From positions 31,489 to 95,488 of the forward strand of contig JAJGOT010001039.1 of NCBI GenBank assembly GCA_022457155.1: a DNA stretch of 64,000 nt, in the 5' to 3' direction. Below the pieces are notes generated by a model. The model worked only from the letters and a program-made list of their open reading frames with translations. It made no database searches and was not told where the DNA came from. A program made the position numbers and the translations under genes. Positions 46,207-56,820 of the stretch are shown here, piece after piece (position 1 is the first letter of the stretch; every line of letters starts with the position of its first letter). This DNA comes from Cladopsammia gracilis (taxonomy: Eukaryota; Cnidaria; Anthozoa; Scleractinia; Dendrophylliidae).

Positions 46207-46672
46207 TTAGAGTCGGATCTAAGACAACCATATCCGTGATGCCGGAAACACTTTCTCTCAAGTCTTGCACGCCGCAGACTTTAGACATTTAATCACGGCC
46301 TGAGAAATTTAACGATCCTAGCACGTTCAAAGCGATAACAAACTTTAGCCTATAAGTATTTATCTTGCAACAAAAGTGAGCCAAAGAAACCACAATGTAT
46401 GCCAATAGAGCTATAGCACCGAATAACGGCATAAAGAAATAAAATAATTCTAACGGCTCTGGACAGCATGAATCCTTCTATCAATATGAGAGATAATCCG
46501 CCGAGATCAAAAGGTTTATATCATTGAAGAGAACAAGTCCTTAACTGTGATCTAAAGGCGCGATCCTCTCTGAAGTCTTACTGGGAAAGCTTTACACTTT
46601 AGGCTTTTAAAATACTTTTTGCGACGAGTGGGAGTCGTGTTTAGTCTGTCGTTTTTTATAACACTGTACAAG
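46207..46672 (+). mobile_element. Inverted partial copy of the hammerhead-bearing element
   Basis: Reverse complement of 33793-33915 joined directly to that of 29680-30019, with no MULE-like insertion between, so the target site GATCCTAGCAC (46314-46324) is single. It lacks the hammerhead portion. It is followed by about 150 bp (46673-46826) not present in the other copies. Confidence 0.75.
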
Positions 46673-46826
46673 ATACATAAATAATGTCTTATTTATTGAG
46701 ACATTTGCGAGACCACCTCTGTACAACTCTACAAGAGCTATCCTTTGTGTCAAAAAGTACCGTACATGCGCAAGAAATCACAAAAAAAGCCTTCTGAAGA
46801 AACACAATACAACGTCGGATCAAAAG

Positions 46827-47530
46827 TACAACAATCATATTGGCTCAACTACAAGAGCCAATGAGAAAACGAAATATTCGATCCTCCCCAGGAATACAAA
46901 AGCGACAGACATTTCATTTAAACTGAATGGTTTCATATCATTCTACGAGACCTTTACATGGTAGCAACTGACGAGGTTCGCCAAAGAACCGAAACTCGAG
47001 TCTTGCTTAAAGACATGAAATTATTATTCCTTACTTTAGGAAAGGACTGAAGAATTTACTAGCATCCGTGAGATTTACAAAACAGCAACGTAACTATGTT
47101 GCAGATTATCTGCTGGATGCCAAATCAAACGCTATTACAAAGCAACGGAGGTTCATCCTAGCTCCACTGAGACACACTACTCAACTACAGAACTAACTTA
47201 GGAGCTTAAAATTATTGCAAGAATTCATGATTTCACTGCAGTGGAATTATAGACTACGGCTTTTTGAGAGTCGGATCTAAGACAACCATATCCGTGATGC
47301 CGGAAACACTTTCTCTCAAGTCTTGCACGCCGCAGACTTTAGACATTTAATCACGGCCTGAGAAATTTAACGATCCTAGCACTTTCAAAGCGATAACAAA
47401 CTTTAGCCGATAAGTATTTATCTTGCAACAAAAGTGAGCCAAAGAAACCACAATGTATGCCAATAGAGCTATAGCACCGAATAACGGCATAAAGAAATAA
47501 AATAATTCTAACGGCTCTGGACAGCATGAA
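46827..47530 (+). mobile_element. Inverted copy of the element with hammerhead
   Basis: Reverse complement of 45631-46189 continuing into the head region, ending just before the 74-bp unit at 47533. With 45631-46189 it forms a large inverted repeat (arms of about 560 bp, spacer about 640 bp). The empty MULE-like site is at 47372-47382. Confidence 0.8.
46963..47007 (+). ncRNA. Hammerhead ribozyme, third copy (plus strand)
   Basis: AGCAA 46963-46967, CTGACGA 46968-46974, stem II 46975-46979/46986-46990, GAAACTCGAGTC 46991-47002, TTGCT 47003-47007; outer CATG pairs at 46957-46960 and 47014-47017. The core is intact although flanks differ slightly from the other copies. Confidence 0.85.
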
Positions 47531-47532
47531 TG

Positions 47533-48066
47533 TATGGCGTTCATTACTGCTCAAAACACTTTGACGACTTTCTAGACGTTCAGACACCTCTAGGACGTCC
47601 AGGAGGTCATTTTACAGTGCTAAATATTACGACGTAAATTTTACGACGTAATCTTAGCGAATTCAATATTACGACGTAATATCTCAGACGTTCACAATTC
47701 TATTATACAACGTCTTCTTAATGTCTCAATAAAGTACGTTGTAAATATGACTTGGTACATATTACGACGTAACGTTATCTTCACGGTGAATTGTTATTGT
47801 TACGTTATACGACGTGAAATTATCACGACGTAAAAATTACACCGGAAATTTACGTCGTAATATTACTTCCATGTCAAGTTACGACGTGATATTTTTTAAA
47901 GGAAGAGTACGACGTAAAGTTTTTATGTGGTTAAATGTTACGTCGTAAAATTACGACGCAAAATTACGACATAACCTTAATACGACGTTAAATTTGTTTC
48001 ATGTGATATGAACGTGAGTACGACGTAAAATTTTTATGTGATTAATGTTACGACGTAAAATTACGA
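47533..48066. repeat. 74-bp unit plus second ACGACGTAA cluster
   Basis: One copy of the 74-bp unit leads into about twenty ACGACGTAA/TTACGTCGT words, diverged from the 29320-29680 cluster and extended at the right. It runs directly into the GTTAAC-rich 46-bp array. Confidence 0.75.
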
Positions 48067-48366
48067 CGTAAACTTAATAAGTTAACGTCAAAGTCTTAAT
48101 GGGTTAACTTTTACAATGTTTAATAAGTTAATCTTTTGAATGTTTAATAAGTTAACGTCAAAGTCTTAATGGGTTAACTCTTAGAATGTTTAATAAGTTA
48201 ACCTTTTGAATGTTTAATAAGTTAACGTCAAAGTCTTAATAGGTTAACTCTTAGAATGTTTAATAAGTTAACTTCAAAGTCTTAATAGGTTAACTTTTAG
48301 AATTTTTAATATAAGTTAACGTCAAAGTCTTAATAGATTAACTCTTAGAATGTTTAATAAGTTAAA
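48067..48366 (+). repeat. 46-bp GTTAAC-rich tandem repeat, about 6 units
   Basis: Same unit as 20205-20395, followed by the same GC-rich block. It marks the start of segment A', the older paralog of segment A. Confidence 0.85.
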
Positions 48367-48757
48367 AAACGACGAGGGCGCGCGCGAGGGGAAGGCGCCA
48401 AGGGGAGAGCGCGCCCTCGAAATGAACCGGCGCCTGCAAAACTGGCTAAAGCAAATGGCTTTTGTCTGAAAAACAGTTTACCTCCCTGGAAGTCAAGTAA
48501 AAAAAAACCGGATATGCTGGCTCAATAAATCTACTGTTTATTCACCCTTAAAAATAAATTAATTTGATACTTTATGTCCCAATCAGAACAAGATTTTCCA
48601 TTCATCAAACAAAATCAACTACATGTATTGTAAATCTAAATGAATTAACTCAAACCAAGAGTCCCTCGTTACTGTCACTACGAGACCTGTATACTGTTGT
48701 GCTATATCAGTCCTTATGCGAAACGGCTTATGTAAATATTTGTAACTAATTCAAATC

Positions 48758-49042
48758 TATGGGGCGCCATACTGGACATTATTGCAAACCTTTCTTATAT
48801 GTGCTAAACTACAGTTTGATATCCTCATTGTCATATAAACATGCTAAACTCCAAATAAATACGGTGTACCTACTTATATTCTATATGGTGAATCTCGTAT
48901 ATTCATGCCAAACTCCAACTAAATAGCTCTCAATAAATAAGTACAGCTTATATTCCCCCCCCCTAAATTTGCAGTGTTCTCTGAATAAAATAAGCATGCT
49001 AAACTTTTCATTTCGTATGGTATGATGCACCGCGCGCTTCAA
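48758..49042 (+). repeat. Left terminal inverted repeat of the 7-kb transposon
   Basis: Matches 55796-55513 inverted, ending at the shared 'gcgcgcttcaa'. Small differences: a C9 versus G9-10 tract length and a few substitutions. It likely contains the integrase promoter. Confidence 0.9.
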
Positions 49043-49234
49043 ATTCTGATTTTGTAACCAGGCCTCTCGCGGCCATTGGCTGTGATGCAAAATGGCGGCC
49101 CCTTGGTGGCATAGCGGGATCGGAGAATCGACTTACATCGTTTTTTCAACGGACGAAAGCAATTCTTGCAGAAGCGGAACAATACATTTCTGCATTTCCA
49201 TCTATTGAAAACATAGACGGAATAGAAATGTTAC

Positions 49235-50635
49235 ATGAAAGACTGTCAGAGGCTGGAGGAAACTGTTTTTATTTTGAAAGAGAGAGCTGCCGAACTCAAC
49301 AGTTTGGATCGTGATTTGGAAATGGAAAACTTTCATAGCAATATGGATGTGCTCTCCTTATACTTGACAAGACTCCGAGTATATTTTGAGAATGTGGCAG
49401 ATGATTTGAGTGAAAACACATTGAATGTGCCAGCCCAACAGTGCGAAAGAAACTACACAGGTATGAGAGGCCAACCCAAATTTAAGGTTTCCAAAAGGCA
49501 AATACAATTTCTTCGAGAGTTGCACTTTCCTTGGGTCAGAATAGCGGAACTTCTCGGAATTTCCACAAAAACCCTAACTAGAAGACGGCAAGAGTTTCAA
49601 ATTGAGAATGAGGAAGAGGTTAACTGGTCTTCAATTGAAAATGGAGAACTAAGAGAAACCATGCAAGAGATAATGAATGTTACCCCTGGGATTGGTCAAA
49701 CCCGGATGATAGGTGCACTGCATAGCAGGGGAATAAGGGTGCAGCGGTGGAAAGTCAGAGAACTAATGCGCGAGCTGGATCCAGTTGGAACAGCACTTCG
49801 GTGGAGAGGAACCATTTGTCGTCGAAAGTACAATGTACGATGTCCAAATGCACTCTGGCACATCGATGGAAATCATAAAATGATACGCTGGCGGTTTGTG
49901 GTACATACTGCTATTGATGGATATTCTAGGTTGATACCGTATGTGAACTGTGCAAACAACAACAAATCAGATACAGTTCTAGCACTGTTTCAGAATGCCT
50001 GCCAAAGGTATGGAATACCTTCAAGGGTTAGGAGTGACTATGGTCTTGAAAACATTAGTGTGGCCCGAATGATGTTGGAGTGTAGGGGAGTCAACAGAGG
50101 GAGCATGATAACTGGAAGTTCCGTACACAACCAAAGAGTAGAACGGCTTCACAGGGATGTGACCAGTGGTGTTCTAAAAAACTACATAGATGAGTTCAAC
50201 ATGATGGAAAGATCTGGCCTATTAGATCCTATTAATGAAGTCCATTTACTCTCACTTCAACTTGTATTTTTGCAGGAAATTAATAAATCTCTAGATGAAT
50301 TTACCAGGCAATGGAATTACCATGGCCTCAGCACAGAAGGTGGTTCATCCCCTCTTCAGCTTTGGACTGAGGGTATTCTAAGAACTGCAAATGTCAGGAA
50401 CTCACCCCTGGATGTTATTTTAACAGACGAAGAATTATTTTGGTATGGGGTAGATGAAGAGGATGCCATTTCTGTTCCAGAAGAGGATCAAGGGGTAGTT
50501 GTTCCGAGCAGTAACATACCTTTGAGTGAAGATCAGCTGGATTACCTTCGTTCCCTAGTACCAACAAACCTAAGAAGGAATGAAAGAATCCCCAAATATG
50601 TTGAGCTTGTGGGGGTTGTTCATGAAATGATTTGA
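49235..50635 (+). CDS. DDE integrase/transposase (rve-like), 466 codons
   Basis: A helix-turn-helix-like part ('LRELHFPWVRIAELLGIS', about residues 93-110, then 'TKTLTRRR') precedes an RNase H-fold catalytic core: D211 in 'LWHIDGNHK', D268 in 'RSDYGLEN' and E303 in 'HNQRVERLHRD', with 34 residues between the last two. The C-terminal part includes 'WNYHGLSTEGGSSPLQLW', typical of this integrase group. Such enzymes cut and join the transposon ends. The annotated ATG is not the native start: another frame upstream (about 49090-49250) encodes 'AILAEAEQYISAFPSIEN' then 'IDGIEMLHERLSE', the expected N-terminus, joined to this frame only by a one-base shift near 49240-49255. Hence a frameshift (or sequence error) has removed the N-terminus. 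Confidence 0.85.
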   Translation: MKDCQRLEETVFILKERAAELNSLDRDLEMENFHSNMDVLSLYLTRLRVYFENVADDLSENTLNVPAQQCERNYTGMRGQPKFKVSKRQIQFLRELHFPWVRIAELLGISTKTLTRRRQEFQIENEEEVNWSSIENGELRETMQEIMNVTPGIGQTRMIGALHSRGIRVQRWKVRELMRELDPVGTALRWRGTICRRKYNVRCPNALWHIDGNHKMIRWRFVVHTAIDGYSRLIPYVNCANNNKSDTVLALFQNACQRYGIPSRVRSDYGLENISVARMMLECRGVNRGSMITGSSVHNQRVERLHRDVTSGVLKNYIDEFNMMERSGLLDPINEVHLLSLQLVFLQEINKSLDEFTRQWNYHGLSTEGGSSPLQLWTEGILRTANVRNSPLDVILTDEELFWYGVDEEDAISVPEEDQGVVVPSSNIPLSEDQLDYLRSLVPTNLRRNERIPKYVELVGVVHEMI

Positions 50636-52556
50636 GTTGGGGTTTGGAGAGTGGGCAGGACATGGGGATCAAGTAACTGGCCATTTTAGGGGGCTGTGAC
50701 AAGAGCTTATCATTGTTTTAGGATAGGTAGTCCAGCACTTGTCCAAACGATATCTGTGATTCGCTAAGAAAACAATACTGGGATAGGGACTAGGGATAGC
50801 AGCATTGTTCAAGTGATATATCAATTGTATCGTTTGCCAATCACAGACGTTGTTTGGACAACTATGGGGTCGCCCCTTAGGTTTGCCGAAATTAACTTTC
50901 AAGGTAGAAATGTATTTGTATGTAACCCTATCGTGCTGATAACAACTCGTTCAGTGCAGTGTCTGCCACTCATTTTACAACAAGAAATGTTGCTTCTTCA
51001 TGGTGTCTAATGTACGGCATGTGAGTTCAGTTAAGGAAACAACTTGCATATGTCACAATGTTGACATTTAATGTTTTCTTGTAAGATTCTATAATTTAGG
51101 TGCACACCCATTTCATTGTTACACACCCTTTTAAATCAAAATTCCTGTAAGCAGTTTGCAAAAGACATATGTTGCTATGTTTTGTCTGTCCCACATGAAT
51201 TTATTCACATTCCTGAATCTGAATGCTTTTACTAGCAAATAAACCACTTGCCAGTGAAATTAACTGTCATAGTAACTGTCATATTTGAACTATAGTAACT
51301 AGTAACTACATTAACTATAGTAACTATATTAACTATAGTAACTGTCATATTTGAATTTTTCTCATTTTAAAATCAAACACTTCCATATAAGGTATGACAT
51401 TTATGATTGACAGAAATCTTTTCAACCACTCAGATGAGTTATGATTTTAAAGGTTATGTAATAGTGAAATTGATAGTCATTTGTTTGCCACTGATTTCTT
51501 TAGTTTTGTATTGTTAAACAGTACATGTAGTTGATATTTTTGATGTTCACATCAAGCAGCAAAACAGGTTGTAAAGTTATCACAAGAAAATTGTCAATGA
51601 TACCTTGAGACAATCATTTTGTAAATAAAAAAAGCAGGACATTTAGGTCCATGTTTTGAATTGTACAGAGGGATAACAACTGTAAAAATCAATGATTTTT
51701 CTGTGCTATTCTTTGCAATGCTTTCAGGCAAACCAGCTAAAAAAGTAAAAAAAAAAACAACAACAAAAGGAATGATTTTAACTTACCCAGATATCCAACC
51801 GCTGCTTCAGAAATTATCCGAAATTATGTGTTTTCTTAAGCACTCATTCCCAAGTTTGTCTTACGTATACATATACATAATTATGAGCTGGAGGTAATTA
51901 AACAATTTCAGTCTATATAATGACTGATACTTGTTTCAACCACAAGAGACATAATATGGGAAAGGAAAGAACAATGTTTAATAAATGCACTTTACATTAA
52001 ATTTTAAGCATTACAAGCCATTTTGGCCAATTGCAAAAAAAAATGTTTTTTTTTTTCATGCAAAACACTACATTGAAAAATAACATGGAGATAAAGGTAC
52101 TCCCCTTTATAAACATGAACAGCAACAATATCATAACTTGTCAGTACAAAAATGTGGAGATGGACTATTCAATCTGCAGAATTGTAGGACAGTTGGCTTC
52201 CAAAGAAGCAGCCCTCAAAGATGAGTTAGTTTCTGAGTTCCCTTTGGATTGTCTATATTACACATCAAGTTAAAACTAACCTTTAAAGAATAGGTTTTGA
52301 CATATGCCATGGGCATGAACAATAACAATGAAATTCTACCAATAACGAAATATGCTCAAAAAACCTCTTAAAACTATAAAATTTAACAATTATTGCCAAG
52401 TATCAGTGTCACAATACATGTATGTCTCTAAAAGCTAAGAGTGTGGAAATGCACCCTCAAACAACAACATCATGGATCATCACAGATCAGAAATTATCAA
52501 CACAATGACTTAAGAAATCCTTAGTTATTAAGAGCACTATTAGCTATCAATTCTTA
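50636..52556. other. Central non-coding region of the transposon
   Basis: Between the stop codons of the converging integrase and HECT genes. AT-rich, with short 'taactatagtaac' repeats at 51270-51350. No supported coding sequence; presumably the 3'UTRs of both genes. Confidence 0.5.
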
Positions 52557-55533
52557 TCACACACAGTTAAAGGATTTCCTTGCAGAAGCAATAACTGCTT
52601 CCAGCAATAAACTGAAACTTTCTTCGCTTTCAAAGTGATTTGGAAGAGTTAACGAAAGCAAACACGTTGAAGCAAAAATGGAAGGAGTGTTGTCAAATTT
52701 AACCTTGATTTTACTTAGCCCAAAAGTGGGCAAAGAAGTGGAGCCAGTGACAAAAAAGACAAAATTTTCCAACATTTCAATTTCTGCCTTATGCAGGAAC
52801 TGTTTAAGGTAATTCTCTACTGTTCTGTCATCTTCACTCATCTCAGTTGGAAACTGTATTACATCAACCAGCTGAGTTGCACTTAACCTACTCTCATTGC
52901 TAGGCACAAAAAGCTCCTCAAACATCTCAGGGTAATCTCTCATTTTGGCACGAAAACCAAGTACAGCCAATCCCTCTCCCAGCTGATCCAAAACGATCTT
53001 TGGTCGGCTTATGACATCGTGAATTATCATCCCTTGGATAACCCTCATTTTGTTGTCATTCTACAAATAGAAAATATGATTTGAATGATATTTTTACAGG
53101 TGTCACAAAGCGGTTATTAATAAAGGAAATCACTGAAGATACATGTAATATCAGTTTTTAAAACTTACAGTTAAAACTACTGCCAGGCCACACTCAGACA
53201 AGAAATTTGCACATTCTGCTTGATCAAGTGCAGACACATCTTCAGCCTGTGCAACCTGTTAATTAATAAAAACTATCTGGTCAATCCTTACATTTCTGTA
53301 AAGGATATATATGTTGTAGTTAATTTTTTATCTCGGGTAATTTTTATTTTTCCATTGTTTTTGGGTATGGTAATATATGCTAATGAATTTGAAACAAAGG
53401 AAAAACAAAAATTACCTGAAATAAAAAATTAACTACAACATATATCTGTTAACATACATCTATGAACTCAGTCCTGTGGGACTTAAAAGACAAAGGCCAT
53501 GGCAGCCCTGGTTGATGAAGCTAACAAAAGAAGTTAATTAATATTCTCTTGTAAATTAGGGTACACTTATTAGGCTGATAGGACATCAAATGCATATGTT
53601 GTAGGTTGAAATGAAATTTAGGTTACAATGATTTCAACCTACAGTAGTTTGATTTTGAATTACGTTTGTTTCTAAATAATGATAGTGAATCAAAGACAAA
53701 AAAATTCAAAATCAAACTAGGTTGAAATCATTTTAACCTGAATTTCATTTGAGCCTGCAACACAAACATTCTATTTATGCGAGTAGCCAGAAGCTGTCGA
53801 GAAGAGTCAATTTGATATGACTGAGCAGAAAGTCATGAAAAAAGCATTCTTTATTTGACTTCATTTAGTTGTTGATCATGTACATTGAACTAAAATAGTA
53901 AGCATGTTGGTACAATTATGTGTATTATTTAAGTGTATTTATACAATACCTTGTCAATGAAATTTTTCACAGACGCAGAACAGTCTCCATAATTCAGCAT
54001 TACCATCGCTGCGTCAACATCACCTGTTGCTATGTACCGATACACTGAGGGACTAAAGACTGGAAAACCTGGCCCGCCTTGTAAAATACTGTGTACTATG
54101 ATTGTCCCAATGTATTTCATCATACCAGAAGCAACGATATCAGCATTGTAAACAGGACTTTTGTAATTGCTGCCATGAAAGAACATCTCAGATATGACTT
54201 GGAGAAGTTGGCTAAAAAAGTGTCTGGTTACTCCTCCTGTGTCCACAGCAGGCTGTCCTGTGTAAACGACTCGTAAGCGCTTGCTCGGATCAAACCTGGG
54301 ATCTTTATAGTATGCCATGGCATCACTAAAGATATCTTCTTCATCAACTCTGAGCTTTTCTTTCTGTGTACTCAAACCTTTCTGAAGCTCATTCAACACT
54401 GCCTCCAACGAATCAGCTTTAGCTGGTAGAAAAGCAGGCTTTAAAAGGCTCTCATCAACATCCTCATCTGCATCAAATTCATCAGGAAGATCTTGGGAGG
54501 AGAGGGAAAGAGCAGCTCGACTGACACTCCCATGGCAGGTTAAAGCATGCTGTAGAATGCTGCTGGTTTTATCAGGAAACATCTCTCTCAATCGATCTAG
54601 CTCTTCCTGATCTGTTGCACTGCTGGATGTTATTGCACTGCTGGATGGGCCAGCGACTGAAAGGTATGAAGCATTTGAAAGACCACTAGATGCTTCATCA
54701 TCAGCGCCTTCCACTTGAACTGGGTCTGGACTCTAAGGAGGACTCTCGCTGTCACTAGCAAGGAAGGCAGAGATATCATGTTCTGGTCGAATATATATGC
54801 TCCCTTGCCCAGCAAGGCTAAGAACACGTGATGATGAGAAGTACACACCTGTGGCTAACTTTGGTGTGATTATTTGACCATAGCACGACTTTACAAATTC
54901 AAAGTCTGTTTCTTTAAGAGCTGGGAATGACTCTCTTATTTGAGCTCTCAGATCTTCTTCCTGCAGAGACTTATCCACTGGAAATGCATGAACAACAAAT
55001 CCGTTGTTTTCTAACCGACATCGTGTCTGGTGCGTGGGAACTGCCTTCGTGTCAGGAGAAGGAAGAAGAACGACATCTTTATGCACTATATCTCTTTTTG
55101 CTTTCTTGGGGGGAGGCCTTTTACCTTTGCTAGGTTTGCTGTCAGACGATTTGCCACCATTTGATCTCTTACCAATAGTCGGAAATAAGTTCCTTAATTG
55201 AGCGGTGACCGATGTTCTTTCCACATTCCTTGAACTTGTGCTGTTTGGATTTGTATTGTTTTCATTACCAGTCTGACTGGATGATGATGGCGTTTGCATC
55301 GACAGCACTCCCGATTCATGACGCCTCTGACTCAACATCCGCTGCTCAATAGGCTGCACATTACCATCATTAAAATTATCGAGTAGTGACCTTGCCTGGC
55401 GAGCGATATTTGATAATGCAGAACGAAAATCTTCGCGTCTTTCCGCCATTGCAACCTGAACTTCAAAATGGCGGTCTGGTTTTGGCCGAGAGGAATCTGG
55501 TGACGGTATTGCTTGAAGCGCGCGGTGCATCAT
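52557..55533 (-). CDS. CUE-HECT E3 ubiquitin ligase carried by the transposon, three exons
   Basis: Exon 1 about 55450 (MAERREDF start with good context; an ATG at 55533 lies inside the TIR) to 53950; exon 2 53255-53169; exon 3 53060-52557; all borders GT-AG with matching phase. Order: basic Ser-rich N-terminus; a conserved block 'LENNGFVVHAFPVDKSL'; a CUE-like ubiquitin-binding segment 'LDRLREMFPDKTSSILQHAL'; HECT N-lobe 'RVVYTGQPAVDTGGVTRHFF'; HECT C-lobe 'LPTFGLSKIKVKF' and 'SIFASTCLLSLTLPNHF' with the catalytic Cys about 35 residues from the end. A HECT ligase passes ubiquitin through that Cys to a substrate. Anomaly: an in-frame TAG (54733-54735) after 'SDSESPP' splits exon 1. The C-lobe appears complete. 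The domain set resembles G2E3-type ligases. Confidence 0.75.
53308..53452. mobile_element. Foldback MITE just upstream of HECT exon 2 (in intron 1)
   Basis: About 48-bp inverted arms ('atatgttgtagttaattttt' and its reverse complement) around 48 bp. It lies in HECT intron 1, so it entered the transposon or its ancestor. Confidence 0.65.
53585..53755. mobile_element. Second foldback MITE in HECT intron 1
   Basis: Arms share 'aggttgaaat', 'aatttaggtt'/'aacctgaatt' and 'gtttgattttgaatt' in inverted order over about 60 bp each, with an internal small palindrome 'ggttaca...tgatttcaacct'. Distinct family from 53308-53452. Confidence 0.6.
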
Positions 55534-55796
55534 ACCATACGAAATGAAAAGTTTAGCATGCTTATTTTATTCAGAGAACACTGCAAATTTAGGGGGGGGA
55601 ATATAGGCTGTACTTATTTATTGAGAGCTATTTAGTTGGAGTTTGGCATGAATATACGAGATTCACCATATAGAATATAAGTAGGTACACCATATTTATT
55701 TGGAGTTTAGCATGTTTATATGACAATGAGGATATCAAACTGTAGTTTAGCACATATAAGAAAGGTTTGCAATAATGTCCAGTATGGCGCCCCATA
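55513..55796 (-). repeat. Right terminal inverted repeat of the 7-kb transposon
   Basis: Inverse of 48758-49042. Contains ATG codons upstream of the HECT start and probably its promoter. Confidence 0.9.
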
Positions 55797-55802
55797 CAAA
55801 TC

Positions 55803-56820
55803 AAGATACAAACTTGGTTGGATGATAACAGAAACATTTTAACGATAAATTAACAACTATTAACCGAAGTGGTGGATATTTACCGAGCTGCGACATAAGG
55901 TCACTTTTTTTATTGGACGTAACAATGTCAAGTATTTATTATCAAACACCACTCAATCTAAGACTTTTCCTTGAATTTTGTTACATAACTGAAACTCTGA
56001 AATACTGCTCTTTTCAAACCAGATACAATGCTTATTAATAAATAAATATCCTCGAATGGAGTTAATAAGTAAAATACAAAAAAAAAGAACAATCATAAAT
56101 GAGGAAAACTCTAACCATATTAGGAATGTAACTCAACAACACTGACTGCCATACAACTAGCCAGTTCAAACTAGATAATCTTATAATTTTAATGGATCTA
56201 AAACACCTATGAAAATGAAATGAAAATGGCATTCCGAGTCCATGGATGCCTCTCCGTTGCACATACACTGTAATTTATCAAGGGTTATCAAAAAGTGGAG
56301 GTGAAATGTTAGGTTCCAAATTGGGGGGGGGGGATTATTTTAACTCCAAATTTAACTTCGAATCCGAGGTTAAAATAACTCCAATGGAGTTAATTTTACT
56401 CTACTATTCAGCAAGATAACTACATTTGCTTTTGGAGGTTAAAATAACCATTCTTTGTAGTTGAAATAACTCCGCCAAAATTAACTACAGTGTAAAGAGT
56501 TAATTTTACTTTACTTTTTGTGTTATTAACTATTTGAGAAAAACTTTGCACTGTAATTTTCTAAAGAATTTTCTTAACTCCAATAAGCAGAGTTAAAATT
56601 TTAGGTTCAAAATAACCTCTTTTTTTCTGAAGGGGGAGGGAGGGTGGTTATTTTAACTCATAATGGAGTTAATTTACAGCAATATATTACTTTTGAAGGT
56701 GAAAATAACTCTTCTTTAGAGCTGAAATGACTCCATTAAAATTAACCCCAGTGTAAGAAGTTACATTAAGGTTCACTTTGGGAATTTTTTTAAATTGCTT
56801 AAAAGCACTGTATGTGATCT
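55803..56820. other. Segment A' distal flank
   Basis: Continues the A/A' alignment with 20733-21724 at lower identity (many substitutions and indels). Same 'ggagttaattttactctac' units. No gene apart from the UBX exons. Confidence 0.6.

Larger units (their letters stand above)
48758..55796. mobile_element. 7,039-bp DNA transposon with integrase and HECT genes (IS3EU-like)
   Basis: TIRs at 48758-49042 and 55513-55796 (about 285 bp, near-identical) begin TATGGGGCGCCATAC. Target duplication CAAATC at 48752-48757 and 55797-55802; the empty paralogous site is single at 20727-20732 with matching flanks on both sides. Inside are a DDE integrase gene on plus and a CUE-HECT gene on minus, converging. 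A 6-bp TSD and TAT...ATA ends match what I recall of the eukaryotic IS3EU superfamily; Polintons share the 6-bp TSD but are larger and encode polB. The near-identity of TIRs and intact integrase core suggest recent activity, although both genes carry a lesion. Confidence 0.85.

Noticed and set aside
48758..55796. Polinton/Maverick identity for the 7-kb element
   Set aside because: 6-bp TSD and long TIRs fit, but no polB, packaging ATPase, capsid or protease genes are present and the size is less than half the usual.
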